DNA of 64,000 bases from Hetaerina americana (taxonomy: Eukaryota > Arthropoda > Insecta > Odonata > Calopterygidae), in assembly GCA_022747635.1 (NCBI GenBank), contig JAKTNV010000005.1:35822336-35886335 (forward strand), given 5' to 3'. The notes beneath the pieces were generated by a model, which saw nothing but the letters and a program-made list of their open reading frames with translations, was not told where the DNA came from and did no database searches. How positions within the stretch are numbered: the stretch's first letter is position 1; every line of letters begins with the position of its first letter. Positions 11,250-24,739 of this stretch are shown piece after piece. The translations under genes and the position numbers were made by a program.

Positions 11250-14230
11250 GGAAGAGGGATTTTCAAGAGGGGGGTTGCAGAACAACTTGCAAAACAAAAG
11301 AGAACTCGAGCGATAATTCGAGGAGGGAGGAGAATGGAATGAGAACGTGGAAAATTAAGAATAGAAGGAGATGTTTCACCGGAGTTGAGACAAGGGAAAT
11401 GTGCACTTAAGCACATCGGAGATACAAGTCGGTCGAATCAAAGCATGTTTTTGCTAAAAGTAAAAAGGAAAATATATACACATTAGAAATAGCTTAGAAA
11501 AAGTAGGTTCCAAATAAAATTGAAAAAGAACTGATTCATTACTAGTGACGATAAATGAAATAGAATAAACTGTATGCAAACCACCTGCAAGGATTTGAGT
11601 TCAGCATCAAAGAAAAAACGAAAGCGAATATGGATATGACTGAAAATGATTGAATTTGAAATGATGCACGTTAATAGTCATATATTTATTTATGCAAATA
11701 TCAAAGAAAGCATGTAACTCCAAAGTGTGTTCTATTTCAAGCATGTAATACATCTTTTACAAAACGGAACTATGATTATTCACGTAATTTAGCTGGAGTT
11801 ATAAATTTAATTCAAGTACTTCCTCAATTTCCCCTCCTTTTTTCGTCTTCAATCAAAATATGCGAGATATAACTCTGAATTTAATATTAGTTGAATTCCG
11901 ACATTTTGCATGATGACATCCCATTTATACCATAAATCTGATAGTTACTTAGATACATTATAAAAATGTATTGATACTGTATAGAATAACAATAGATGCA
12001 TTATTAATTCGAGTTTTATAATGTAATGCAATTATTGTGTAGTATGTAAATAGCAATATTATGGAACGTAAATTTAATTTCAGCTGAGGAGTGATATATT
12101 TATTTTTCTATGTTGTCGATGTTATAATGAAAAATTATTATTAAATGCACAAAAAAATTGAATTTCCAAAATTATTTTTACTATCGGGTCGTCATGTGAC
12201 TCATATTTCATCACGAATAAATAACACGAAATGTAAAAATCACCTAAGTATTTAATTTTTACGAAACTATGCCATTGATAAGTCAATGTCTAAGCATTTC
12301 TGGCATATGGTAACTATTGTTATTAGAAGACTTTGGCTTTCAAACTTTTTCGTGCAGGCAATAATTAACGCATGGCAAGAAAGAAAAAAGTAGAAAAAAC
12401 ATAAGTACTACACTTATTTGAACGTCCCTCTTAGCAGAACCATCTGCTGCTACTCAGTAGGCATATTTTAGTTTTGTTGCGCATGCCTTTTGCAATTCAA
12501 TTCAATATGCCCAGATAAATAAAATATACACTCATGGCAAGCAACAGTATATAATTACAAAATGGCCGAGGTGATTCGTGTGTGTCAGAATATTGCTCAA
12601 ACGTTTGATCTGTCAGCGGATAAACTGCCATAGCTATCCTTCCGTTTCAACGTCAGCCCTACTCAAATACGTACGCAGTTACGTTTAAGTTTAAATGCGC
12701 AGTGATATGAATCGAATTAAATGGCACCAGGCCATGCTGGCAGGCAATGACAATTTTACGGTGAAAAGTAGCAAGAAAGGGCAACGCTTTACTCGTACAA
12801 CAATGGACTTCCTGATATTTACGTCAAACAGGTTGCTCCGTTGATTTTCACCCGAACATCTGTGGCCGTCAACCGACTGGACGTGGGCGCCACTCCCGTC
12901 TGTTTTCCCTCCCCAACACGGGAAGAGCGGCGACAACCGGAATAATGCCACAAAAGGGAGCAGAGGGAGTTTAATGGCGATGGCTGGGGGGACAGAGAGA
13001 TATTGCAAAGGTGACCCTAATCGAATTACAATGGAAATTGGAAGGAGGGAAAAACAACGTGGATTCACACCACAAGGTAAGCACAATGGCCCAGAAACAA
13101 CGAAATATCTCGACAGAGAAAGTGAGGAAAATGGAAGAGGGAATAATAAAGAGAGGGAAATGCATGAATAGTTGGGAATTGAAAAAGTTGTCAAAATTGT
13201 AAAGAAAAAAAACTTGATGATAGAAAGACGGATGTTGATGATGGCTTTGGACGTCAGGGCACTCAAATACACGGATGAAATATAGGAAAAAAATTTAAAT
13301 ATCCGAGGAAGTGATGACGTACTTACGAGAGCATTATAATGGCAGCTAATGCAATTGACACTGATGAGAAAAAGAATGGTAGAAGGGATAGAGATGCAGC
13401 TGGAGTGCTAATGAATTATTGACTGAAAACAAATATCGATGAATAGGTGAATACTCAGAAACGGCTATATGTTGATTTAACTCTCAAGAGACTACTGTTC
13501 ACATCAAAATGATAAGTGCATGATGATAAACCTGAGGTAAGGAGGTCTGAAACAATTCAAAACGCAATCACGAGATCGAATGAAGAGTAAGTTTTAGCCC
13601 AATCATAGGGAATTCTTTCTTCGTTTTTGTTGTTCCATATGTTATTTTTATTTTGTTTTGTTCATTCATTTTATCTGAAAAGAAATAAAAGGAAATATCT
13701 TTTGACTTGACGGAGAAATTTCAAATATGAGGTCAATGGGGAGGTCTTCTCTACCTCTAGATATTTTCTAGATTCCCCCGAAAGCCTGCCTGTAGTAGTA
13801 CATACGACCCGTGAACCAAATGTATCTCGTTGTTTACTTTTCTCTAGTTAAAGAGAGTTTTGTCACAAAATACCATCCATTGTTTATTTCAATGTAACCC
13901 AGGCACTTAAATAAACACTCGTCAAAATTATTTTAAATAATTTTGGGCAAGGTTAGTAGAGGTTCAAAAATATGGATGTTTAATTTCTTAGAACATGCTC
14001 AAATTAATAGTATATAAGTACAGTGATTGAATACCAAATGCTTTTACGAATTGATAATAAAGTTTTGAGCATTAAAAGCTTCATGCTTTATTTACGCTTC
14101 ATATGAAGAGCAATAAAAGTGATGGAATAGCACGTAAACTGTACTCATAATTAATAAAGAAATTTCACTCATCACCTACTTGCGTATAATTTGATTGCAT
14201 ACTCTTTTAAGCCGCCACTTATGCCTATGT
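11250..14230. other. AT-rich stretch, nothing recognised
   Basis: Mostly AT-rich. A 193-codon open frame on the minus strand (12691-13272) is Ser/Leu/Phe-rich low complexity with no recognisable domain, overlaps shorter frames on both strands, and is not called. No SINE head or LINE motif was found. Confidence 0.5.
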
Positions 14231-15220
14231 TTTGCCTTACACCCTTTCACTAGCCACGTATTCACAAAAAAATAAACAGAGGCGTGCAAAGGGCAGGTTA
14301 CGTAAATTACTCCCCCATTGTTTAAGTCCTGGTGAAATCCTCGTGGGAAGGGGGATAAAGGCGATTGACGCCGGATTTGCCATCAAGAGTGTGTTTGGGA
14401 AAGGGGAGAGTCGGGCGTGGGAGGAGGTGGTGCGGATGATTTGGCGAGGATGGGAGGGGAGTGGTCGGTGGGAGGGGGGGTTGACGGGGATGGGGTGACG
14501 CCCAATCGAGGACAGGATGAGCGGTAATCCGAGTGTCAACCCAAAGGGAGAAGAGAACAACAAATGAAAGTGCGCATTGGGCGATTACGTGCCCTGACGG
14601 TCTATCTCCCTCTCGCCCTCTTCACCCCCAGCCCACTTCCACCCATCCTCCTTCTCTTCCCTCTCTCTCCCACCGCCCCGCATCCCCGGCCTCAACCCTG
14701 TCATCCCCTCATGTGTCCGTCCGCCTAACTACGGCGCAGTGACCTTCTCCACAATGATCGGAATTCAGGGGCCCGTAACGGCTCCCACGCGATCCGGAGC
14801 GCGTTCCGCCCCACTCGGAGCCAACCAACCGACCGAACCAACCACCCCCACCGTCCACGCCGCGACCCGTCACAACGCCCACCCCACCCCACTCGGTACT
14901 CCACCCCCGGTCTACCCACAGAAATATCGCCTTTCAGAAACATGCAAAAATTCCCGTGAGGGTGGTGGGGATGGGGGAGGATGAGGGGACGGGTGAGAGC
15001 GCCGGCAGCTTCTGTACCATGTGCGTCCGCTGCTTTCCTGGCTCCTTCAACCATACCCCGACCCCCTTCCCAGACCCCGGAGACCGCACTCCGCGCTCTC
15101 GGATCGCGTGGAAACACGTGCAAGCGCCACTCCGAATGGGAACCCGAAATAAAACGGACGAGATGAGTGAGGCGGTGATTTCATTCATTGGTGGGCGGGT
15201 AATGGAGAGGAAGTAACAGA
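14230..15220. other. GC-rich island 3, purine then pyrimidine blocks
   Basis: The + strand is purine-rich at about 14395-14490 and becomes a C-rich pyrimidine block at 14590-14900. CpG is frequent, for example at 14790-14880. Up to six open frames overlap here on both strands and all are low-complexity. No splice-supported exon could be identified. Confidence 0.55.
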
Positions 15221-15224
15221 TTTT

Positions 15225-15900
15225 CAAATGGATTAGCGGATAGCGGTATGACTTTCACCACGCACGTACCCACCGCAGAGATTGCTGACGACGCCAAATT
15301 GAAATATCCATTGAAAACATGCCTTAGGGAGCTCGTTACTACCCGAGAGCAATTAAGAATTTTCCGCTAAATGAGTACCGAGCAAATGCAATTCAGCACA
15401 ATTGTCTCCTTTCATTTGAATCGTTCATGATCGTGGGGGCAAACACTGCGAACGGGAAACATTCCTCGGGTTCGAGGAATGACAAGATATTTCAATTACC
15501 TCCTTCGGTTAATGCCATGAGGAAAATATTTCTGTTGAGGCAGTGGTAATTATCCTGGTCGGCGGCCGACGGTAACTGAGATCTTTAGGGACTGGGAAAT
15601 AATTTGGTGGTGAGTACCATCTTTAACGCGGATTGAGACGAGAATCCTCTTGTCCGCTTTAGCCCTCTCCCAACGAAATGCGCTAATGGGGGCATAGTTT
15701 AACGACCCACCCTATAGACGGAACACGAAATTATTCGAGTCAATCCTCACGGTTCATATGCAGAAACGGGAAAGCCATTGAAACATCCGCCAACAACAGG
15801 ATATTAACCCGGTAGCTCGGCGTGCAAATTCAAAAGAGTGCCCACCGCATCCTTTCAATCAATTTATTGGAATAGATGGGAACGAGTGGTAGAACTAAAG
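15225..15900. other. Moderate-GC unique-looking noncoding stretch
   Basis: This segment has a balanced composition and no obvious repeats. It has no long open frame either, which sets it apart from both the AT-rich background and the purine-rich islands. Such sequence is sometimes conserved regulatory DNA. This is only a suggestion, because conservation cannot be judged from one sequence. Confidence 0.3.
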
Positions 15901-16187
15901 TTTAAATTAATACTTTTTACCGAATAAACATTCTTCAATACTTTTTATTAAAGAAAACAGAAAATTTCCAAGAAAAATTTAAAAAGAAATTGTATCAGCA
16001 AAATATGTAGTATTTCCTCTGTATTAGTATACTCTTTATAACTTCTGAACTCTACTGAAAACTCATCTTTTAAAACGTTATACGAACGTATATTGTCAGA
16101 CCTTCATTGATTCAGAGGTATGAAATAATATCTCTTGGCAAAATTAATACATAAATGAAATATATATAAAATGCATACTATTTTTTG

Positions 16188-16210
16188 ACACACATATACA
16201 TACATATATG

Positions 16211-16274
<64 letters not shown>

Positions 16275-16368
16275 TATAAACAATATATATAATATGCGTA
16301 TATATCTATACACGCACAAATATATATATACATTAATTATATAAACACACGCACGCATATACATATGT
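16188..16368. repeat. TA-rich microsatellite
   Basis: An interrupted (TA)n array whose purest part is about 16222-16268, followed by TA/CA-rich degenerate sequence. It lies directly upstream of the truncated LINE. An 86-codon frame of alternating Ile and Tyr across it is an artefact of the repeat. Confidence 0.95.
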
Positions 16369-16385
16369 TCCGTTCGATTATATTT

Positions 16386-16709
16386 AAAACATGGTGCTGG
16401 AGAATGCCGAAGATTATATGGAAAGACAAAGTAAAAAACGAGGAAGTATACAGAAGAGCAGAAGAGGATAGGACCATTTGGAGAACCCTACGGCAAAGAA
16501 GATGCTCGGAGACACATTGAGGCAAAATGGATTGATTAGAAATATAATAGAGGAGAAAATGCTGCGAGGAAGACCAATAGACGTGTGCATACGGGACAAA
16601 TTAAGAAGTAGTAAAACAGAGAAGGTATCAGGGATTGAGGGAATTGATGTTAAATATAGTAGAATGGAGGGCTGCGGTAAGCCAATCCTAGTGTTGAAAT
16701 ACTGTTGAT
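16386..16709 (+). pseudogene. LINE (non-LTR retrotransposon) C-terminal remnant
   Basis: This is the end of a non-LTR endonuclease/reverse transcriptase reading frame, broken by stops and frameshifts. In order I see WCWRMPKIIWKDKVKNEEVY, RRAEEDRTIWRTLRQRR, then after a shift DTLRQNGLIRNIIEEKMLRG, and at the end EWRAAVSQS followed by a stop. This order (aromatic WC.R motif, NEEV.RR, a GHTLRHNG-like block, EWRAA) is what I associate with the region downstream of the reverse transcriptase domain in arthropod LINE proteins. The endonuclease and reverse transcriptase cores are absent, so the copy is 5'-truncated, starting next to a TA microsatellite. A (TAAA)n-type tail follows at 16716-16755. Clade assignment would need a database search. 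Confidence 0.85.
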
Positions 16710-16715
16710 GAGAAA

Positions 16716-16755
16716 ATAAGTAAATATAAATAAATAAATGAATAAATAAATAAAT
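16716..16755 (+). repeat. (TAAA)n-like LINE 3' tail
   Basis: AAATAAATAAATGAATAAAT-type repeats directly follow the LINE stop codon and run up to the SINE head. They fit the simple-repeat tail of a non-LTR element. Confidence 0.75.
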
Positions 16756-16759
16756 CGTA

Positions 16760-17023
16760 GGTCGCGGTAGTCCAGTGGGTAGAGCGTTGGACTGCTGACC
16801 GGAGGGTCCCGGGTTCGATTCCCGGGCGAGGCACTCTGGGAATCTGCAAATCCACCCAAGCTAAAGTGATTTTTCGGGTACCAGGTCTTCCTGGGAAACC
16901 ATAACCAGCACAGGGAAAGGAACTGGCCCCGCTACCCTGTGTGAATTTTCACACGCTGTACTGGGTGATATCTACCATCAACTACTAAACCGACCTTTGG
17001 GTTGAATACTGTGTTTATGGTTT
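16760..17023 (+). mobile_element. tRNA-derived SINE family A, well preserved
   Basis: The head has an A box (TAGTCCAGTGGGTAGAGCG, 16768-16786) and a B box (GGGTTCGATTCCC, 16811-16823) at tRNA-like spacing. The acceptor stem cannot pair, so this is not a tRNA gene. The body includes a small hairpin (GTGTGAA-TT-TTCACAC) and ends GTGTTTATGGTTT. A second copy in inverted orientation at 53449-53709 shares a run of more than 50 identical bases in the body and has indels elsewhere. The element sits directly on the 3' tail of the truncated LINE. SINEs of this kind are transcribed by RNA polymerase III and depend on a partner LINE for mobility; which LINE is unknown. Confidence 0.9.
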
Positions 17024-17024
17024 A

Positions 17025-20000
17025 TATATAAATCATCATCAGTGGCCTGTTATCTGGCCTGCTGAAAATTCGATTATGTTAATTTGATATTCGTTAATTT
17101 GGATTACTGTGCTATTCAATCACCAATGAGAAAATCAATTAACATTATCAGCCTAGTAAAAAGTGTGTTTGTAGAATAACAAAATCAATCTAATTATCGT
17201 TATCATAAGGGCAGCAGATTAACCCTGCTTCGACAAGTGGGTCGCAATTGTTTGTTTCGCTTTTTTTCTCACCCCTTAATGATTCTATTGAACGCTGTAG
17301 TGAATTCATTTTTGCGCTGCATTAAGTAATCAACTATTTTATTTTAATATTTTTAGTGAAATAAAAATAATTTATCAGGAAAACAGTTATTCAGTGATTA
17401 ATCCAAACTTAATCCTCGCTTCACATGTGCATTGTTCTGTTATATTTCCAGGCACGCATGAGTAAGGCATTTACCCAAATTTACATTGAATACGATCTTC
17501 CAAGAGTCCCTGAGAAGCGGAGTGGATCAACGCCAATGCTCAGTTACTTATACAAAATATTTTTACTGAACTTCTACTTGCTTGATCTACCAATTATGTA
17601 TTGTACGACCTTCCCCAACATTCGTGCTTCATCAGAACGTGGATAATATGTCTGTTGGTGGTTAAAACTTAACAGTCATTGATAGAAAAACGAACATAAT
17701 TGAAGCACTGTGAAGTTATTACTTCATCATACTACTTTCTTTCTTAAAAGACACGTATATCTCATGGCCAACAATGTTCTTCCTAACCGTCTATATCCTA
17801 CCTCTTCGAAAATTTTCCCATTATATTACCCATTCATGAGTATTCAAAGCTGAACTCATCCTGCCCCGATATTAGAGTGAAACATTCATCCGCCTAATAT
17901 TAAAGAAATAAACTACATAGGAGTTGGAAGACTTCCGGCCAATTTCATTTCTCTAACCCCTAGTTAAATATCCTGCACGAATTACTTTTGATCAAATGTA
18001 TGACCGCTTACGAAAGAAGTCTCGTACAACCATATCAGTTGTGTTTGAAAGTGGTAGAGAATATAAATTTTTTTTTATTATTACCAAATGACATTATGAT
18101 CAACGCTTGTAGAAAACATGCATGAATACAACATTATTATTTGACTTTATTAAGCCTTTCGCATTGTTTATCAAGATCTAATCCTCGAAAAATCACAAAA
18201 GATTTTTAAGTTAGCATACTCAACAGATTCCGCGACCTCCTTCTCGATCGTCAACCCACGGTCTGCCAGTTGGACAAACCTTGGACTTGGAAAGCCATTT
18301 AATCAGGTCTTCCACAGCGTTCTGGGCTATCAACTTTACTTTCCTCGTAGTGTCTCATAAAGGTTCCTCTGTTTAAAGTTTATTCTGTCTGTTTGAAAGT
18401 GGATTCAAGAATGTTTTTTTTTACAAGGTAAATCAGCTCTTCGTTCGTGAGTAGGAAAACAAGAGCATCTAAAATTTTTCTTGAAGAAATTAAAAAATAA
18501 ATCTTTATTAACCTTAGCACTAGACTCATTTAATAATTCCCGGTACTTCTGTGTTTCTATTAAACACACAACGGTAGTTCCTATCCTGTGACCAGAACGG
18601 ATTTGGAGAATTGCTCGGACAAGCTACGTATCTTTCATGTCGGGCATTTTTCACACTACCTGCGCGTAATTTGTAAGGGCCAGAAAATATTTTAACATAA
18701 ATTTCTCAAGTGCTTTTGATGCGGGAGTGCGATCCATAAACGATATCAATAAATAAGGCAAATATTTTTTCTGCATCAAGATGCGCTGAATTTCTCTGAG
18801 TTTTTAACAAACAAAAATATTTTCTAGGGCCCTATTTTTAAAATCCTGAAGACTTGCCAAGCTTAATATCCAATCGTTCGTCCGATGAAAGCCGTAAAAC
18901 ATGCCGAAGAATTTAGTATTGCCGTAACACCACATCTCATAAGACTTTATCACTCAATACTCCTTTTCAGTTTCGGCAGTACAATTCATCTTGCATCAAA
19001 ACGCCATCCAATCATATATTACCTTTCACAATCCATTTTCTCTTTCCTATCCAAATGCTTAGATTTACAAGAAATTCAGTCACACTAAAAGGAAAACAAC
19101 ATTAAATATCTAACTAATCTCCAAGAACTATAGTGAACGATTGCGATTGCTGTAAATTGAAATTAAATTGCTGAAATATGATCCCCGTGTTATTCTGGAA
19201 ACACTTGGCTTGTATATCTACTGCATATTATGGTATTTAAAAGTAAAATTATATTTCAACTGGACCCAGGATAATACTGTTACGGGTTACAACGATTAAA
19301 ATGTCAATTTTCTTTGGTCATTCACAAAACTTGAACCATTCGATTGGGCTTCCAGTTATTAGATATTGAATCCACTTTTTTTTTCAGTGTCCTCCATATA
19401 TAAGAATTAGAATTCCGTACACGCATGGATAACTTTACGCGTACTTAGACGAGAACTATGCCGAACCACACTGACAATGTTCTCCAATTCAGCTTCGCCT
19501 CAATCTCGTCGGACAGCATGCTGATAAGGCACGTGATCCGGTTTAAACCAACATATGGAAAAATGGAACGAGAACCCGTCGACTCTAAGGGGAACAAAGA
19601 ACTGGTAGGTATATACTTAGTGGCGTAGTTAGCATTTTTATTGAGAAACCCATAAACACTCTCATATTCGGCAATTTGTAAATCCTTAAAACTAGCTTCA
19701 AGTAACACAGGAACAGAATTCACTGCTTCGAACCAGTGAGTCATTCGTTCTGTACGTGCCTATTGACTACCTTCACCCACTGTGATCTCGTCAATGGAAA
19801 ACTTACAATTTATTTAAACTAATAAAGTTATTGGGGTTTTACTCGGAAATAGTTATGTCAGTCAGTTACTTAAATATTGTATCTAACCTTGCCTTGAACT
19901 ATTAATCCACCTTGCTGATTCCTTTTTAGGCAGCATCGTCGTTGCCCTAATATTATCTTCCCTTTCCGCCACTTGATACACTTGCATGTGCTCATTGTTG

Positions 20001-20745
20001 TGGTGATGAATAAATTTTCTTGTTAAATAATATCTGAATTACCCAGTTTCGAGGATAATTTAGTATCATTTAATGGTACCATTAAAGATGTTACATTTTA
20101 TCTGATAATTACCATAAAAATAGTTTTGCAACAATTCTAAATTTAATTAAATTTGAGAAAACATATTCCTGCAGGTAATTCTGAAGCAGTTAAAGTTTAC
20201 CAATTGCGGGAAACGATATTTTAAGGGATAATGATTTGACAAGAGAAAGGGTACACAAAAAAGTCTACAAATTAATACAAACAGATGCATTTTTTTACAA
20301 GCATTTCTGTGCTCTTAGCATGTCTCTATAATTAAGCATTTTTCTTGCAATGACAAATATTGTTCGATGCCATGATTGCGTCGCTATATCTCGAAACAAT
20401 GTCTAACGTCGGCAACAAACGGGTTTAGCTCGTGCTCACGAAATGAAAAATGACTAAAATAACATCGCTCACCACATTATGAAGTTACTCATTATCTTTG
20501 TGACTCATCCAACATAAGTTCTCTTATAAATTATCTCAAAGGAAAAGGGACGGCGAAGGGATAATACAAAACCTTGAAAAAATATCGCTACAAAAAATCC
20601 ATGCTTCTCACAGAATTCAACCGGAAACAGGAAAATATTATTGCTTACACTTAATCTTGTGCGGACACCACGACGATTTTAAACGGAAGCTATTTGAATT
20701 TTGCGCACAATAATAATATTTCAGCACCAGAAAGATAAAATATGA
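17025..20745. other. AT-rich stretch, no gene recognised
   Basis: Stop codons are frequent. The longest frame is 99 codons (19445-19744, minus); its amino-acid mix looks ordinary but I recognise no family and see no exon support. I recognised no SINE or LINE fragment. Confidence 0.5.
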
Positions 20746-20749
20746 CCTG

Positions 20750-21650
20750 GGCTTCTTCGTCGGCTGCGCAGCGCAGCCCCGTTGGGCTCCCGTGAAAAAA
20801 AATTGATGAGCAATTTCATAGAGCAAGTGGCATTTTCGAAGACGGAAAGTGGTGGACTGTTCGGCGGCAGCCGTTAGTTGGGAAAGACGCAGGGAGAGGG
20901 AGAGGGCGGAGTGAGAAAGAAACGCGATGGGGAAGTGGGAGGAGGAAGAGCGATGGAATAGAGAGCCGGAGGAAGAGGGAGGGTGACGAATGGGCGCACC
21001 CTAGCGCGACCTTTTAAACGAGCGTTTGCGGTCACTAATTTGACACGGGGCCGCGTGGTAGCAGCACCCGTGGACGCGTGCAATTTAATCCCTCCCCTCT
21101 CACCTTCCCTCCTTCAATAACCCCCCCTCCCCTCCATCCGCCCGGCCGTCTTCCACCCCTTCTTCACAACATTCCTTCCCCTACCCACCGTCGCCGTCGC
21201 TCCACACCACCTCCCCGCCCACTCCGCGGCGATTTCTTTTTTTCTCTCTCCCTACCCCCGCCCTTCAACCCACCCACTGCTTCCTCCCTCCCTCCTCCTT
21301 CCCGCCCACCCCACCCCTATTCCCGCGCACACCGCAGCGAACACGTCATCAACACCCTTCCCACCGCGAACCTGGCGACGATTACTCCGGCCAACCCCCT
21401 TTCGTTCCAGAAGTCTAAAAGGGGTGGCCACGCGTGGCGTACCGCCCCTCGGGGAATGGACGGCTGGCTCTATGGCGATACCGGCGGTGGGCGGGGGAAG
21501 GGGGGCTGGCGGAGGGGGCGGAGGGAGGAATGGCAGCGGCGGCAGCGGAGGGTGGGGGAGGCAGCCGAATAAGGGCGAATAGGCGGGGGGGGGGCGAGGT
21601 GGAGGAATGGCGGTGTGGTCGGGGAGGGTGCAACCAGATTAAACGTGACT
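20750..21650. other. GC-rich island 4, purine-pyrimidine-purine
   Basis: The + strand is purine-rich at 20880-20980, C-rich pyrimidine at 21085-21330, and G-rich purine at 21480-21640, with a run of ten G at 21585-21594. Frames up to 164 codons translate to Pro/Ser- or Gly/Arg-rich low-complexity chains and overlap one another. No gene is called. Confidence 0.55.
20762..20778. repeat. GC-rich hairpin
   Basis: GGCTGCGC and GCGCAGCC are exact reverse complements around a single A. The site lies at the left edge of a GC-rich island. No function is assigned. Confidence 0.6.
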
Positions 21651-24575
21651 TTAAATCAGACGTGAATTATGCGAGGGGATTATTCGTTGGGATGGGCCCG
21701 GGGAGAGATGGTGATAATATGTATATTACATCGGGGCAAGGTGTTCGTTCTATTATAGGACGATTAATTCTGACCCCGGGATGCGGTTTCACCATAAATA
21801 TAAAAAGGGAGGAAACACGTGACACGTCCGTCTGCGTTGTTATCTTCAGCCATTCATTACCCCTAAATTTTGGTGGAAAAATAAGTTGAAAGAGTTGTCA
21901 CTGGGCTCTTAAGTTTTGGTATGATGGATTTCCTGAGAATCGACCTACATGAAATTGACCACACGAAACCAGCGATCAAACTAAATACAAGTTTGAAGAA
22001 GTTGTTATATTGAGCATGTAAACGCACATGCATAAAACGCAAGCAAAGTCGCGCAGGGAGTTTTTCTGTCCCATTTTTTATGTTTTATATTGCAGGCTAG
22101 CTTGGCTGTGTCACAACAGTAAGGTGATCCGAAACTGAAATCGAAGGTGAAAACAATATTCTGTCGCAATACCGTACACGGTCTCTATCGTTTAAAAATA
22201 ATAGATTGTTATCCACTCAACTTTTGATTTGATAAGTTAGACAGCATGACAGTTCGGGGATGAAACGCATGGTTATAGAGGGAGCAATGATTCCCATCTC
22301 TAGTACATGTCGCCCTAGATAAGAGTTACAAGCATCCATAAGCAGTGATTAACCAAATGATCGAACTTATTTAGGCAGTACAGTAGGAAAAAACTATCCC
22401 ATGCTTCAGAAGATAAGAAAAACATAAATGTTCCATGTACTTATGTAAAATTGCCAAAAAATAAGAAAAATTGTGTAGCCGAAGCAAACCTTGCGGCGCA
22501 TGACTATCATCCGTTTCACCAGGATCATATTAGCCTCGATTAAAAATTAATTATTTTTCAATTTTACAGTCATCCATTCAGTATAAGTTCTATGAATCAT
22601 TAAATAAAAATGACCAGCTCTTGAGATAATGGAAGAATTCACGACTCTGCACACGCGTAAGGATTTATGGGTACAGTGAAAATTTGACTTGCAACTTCAT
22701 GGGTATTCTGAATGAAGGATGTTGTAATTGCTCAAGAAAGGGTTCGAAAGGAATAGCATGAATGAGGATCGTGACAGGCATTTAAAGTTGAACATGTTGC
22801 GGCAAGGAACGCACGAAGGAAATGAAAATAGGTAAAATATGTTATCTAGCTTCCTTTGCTTTTTACTGAATGAATCGAGTGATACAGTACTATGAGCGGA
22901 AATCTCAGGTAGAATACGAGAGATTAAAGCCGATCCGTTTTTAGAAAAAGATCAGGAATGCGTTCACAGAGGATAAAAATTTACAACACAACGAATTGAA
23001 GGAAAATATTAATAGAATAAAATACATTTATAAATAATTAGTCCTATTCCAGGAGGTAATATCACTCATTTCTGTGGGGAATATACCCAATTTTCTCATG
23101 AAAGTAATTGGCTAAAACATTATATCTTTTTCGTACTTCTTTCTCCGATTATTCCTCCAATGGTTGAGATTCACACCAAACCGTTCGGGCGGGCAATGGA
23201 TTCATCACCCTTTATTATCTAACCCCCAGAATTATCATGCATACTATTCGATTACACATGTACTTATGGGGATCAAATGCATGATTTTTCGCGCGGAAAG
23301 TTCGATTTTATTTTCGCGTCTTCGACTGTAAGCCCTTTGATTATTTTTTCTTTTTTACTCTACCGATAGAAAGGATTACGATCTTTCGCCAAAGATTGAG
23401 ATCTTAAGAGACATATGTACAATCATTTGCGGAAATTCGCGTATTCCTCATGTGACCGGGGGTTTTTCAACTTGATCATGTGACCTTCTTGATGCTGAGG
23501 ATCGAAAATGATAACTTATAATAGTAATAATAATAAAACGTCTTTATTGGGGCGAGAGTGCCTTTTTCCTTCTGACCAGTAAAAATTACGAAAAATACTG
23601 TCACAAATTAGAGCAGAGTATTTGCCAAAAATGTTGGTAGAAATGAACAAATATCTCAGATGTACTAATATAACAAATTATATTAATATTTCAGCTATTT
23701 GAAATACGTAATCAAGGGATCGAGTTTTACGGATGAAATACAAAGCGATTGGCAAGACCTGCTGGAGATGAAATTGCATGTGCAACTACCGGATACCATA
23801 ATGAACCAAAGGCTCGAAATTCAACCAAAGTCGCAAACAGACAGGTGATTATTCTGATCTGTGATCCTAAATTAATAGATGAAAAAACCTCTTCACACTG
23901 AAATGACATCGTGGCAAAAATGAGGTAAAATAGAGATATTAGAGGTCAAAATTAGCGACGGAAAGAAATGGAATCAACTCACGATCATTGTTGAGGGAAT
24001 AGTCCTGAGCACCTTGAGATATGATTCCAGATTATTTGAGCGCCAGGCACATCTCGTGGAGGTTGGTGACCAATTGAAGGGGGCACTGTAAGACGAATTT
24101 GAAGAAAGTGCGAAAGATAAATCAATAACCGTGTAGATGGTAAATACCAAAAAAGTGGTATAATTATGGAATAATAATATTTCCATCGGTTATAATATGA
24201 AATGAGCTAGTTAATTTAACTGGTAAACTAGATTATTAGATTTGGAACATCCACTCAATTATTTACCACTCTTCCTCCTTTTCAAAATCTGACTACTATG
24301 TACAGTCCTCCGTTGACCTCGCCAGCCTACAGCAACTGAATACATGCATACTATTGAACCGCTGAATGGCAGAATAACGGAAATATCAGACACCCAAATA
24401 GAGACTACTGTGGTCGAAGGAGAGACGGCTCCAAACAGGGTAGCAAGAAGTAAAGGCAAAGAGTAAGGAGGTACTCATTATATGAATCAGAGATGACGAG
24501 CATTGTAGGAGCAAAACGTGAGAAAAAACATTCAAAACTTTGTGGTAGAAACAAGTGTGAAAGCTAAAATAGTCT
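21650..24575. other. AT-rich to moderate stretch, nothing recognised
   Basis: No recognised gene. A short (TAA)n run lies at about 23520-23535. The segment 23040-23540 is less AT-rich and looks non-repetitive. The remaining open frames are short and unsupported. Confidence 0.5.
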
Positions 24576-24579
24576 CATA

Positions 24580-24734
24580 TAGTGATAAACAGAAAAGTGT
24601 ACAGAAGCGCAAAAGAGAGAGAAACCGTGCGGGAAACTATACGGATAAAATTACGTCCGGTTGGTCACTCCTTGAGACATAATGGACAGGTTAGGCACAT
24701 AATAGAAATTGAAACTGAACAAAAGGTTTCATGA
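24580..24734 (+). pseudogene. LINE C-terminal remnant
   Basis: One short open segment reads NRKVYRSAKERETVRETIRI followed by VGHSLRHNGQVRHIIE. This corresponds to the same part of the protein as the LINE remnant at 16386-16709 (NEEVYRRAEEDRTIWRTLR and the GHTLRHNG-like block). The domains before and after are unrecognisable. The match in two consecutive blocks with correct spacing makes chance similarity unlikely. Confidence 0.75.
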
Positions 24735-24739
24735 CCATG

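Noticed and set aside
12691..13272. 193-codon open frame on the minus strand
   Set aside because: The Ser/Leu/Phe-rich, partly hydrophobic translation could suggest a membrane protein. It shows no pattern of regular membrane segments and no homology that I recognise, and frames on both strands overlap it.
16760..16835. A functional tRNA gene
   Set aside because: The A and B boxes are good, but the acceptor stem halves do not pair and the sequence continues into a repeated SINE body shared with other loci.
19445..19744. 99-codon minus-strand frame with ordinary amino-acid mix
   Set aside because: No family is recognised, no splice sites or neighbours support it, and the length is within chance expectation.
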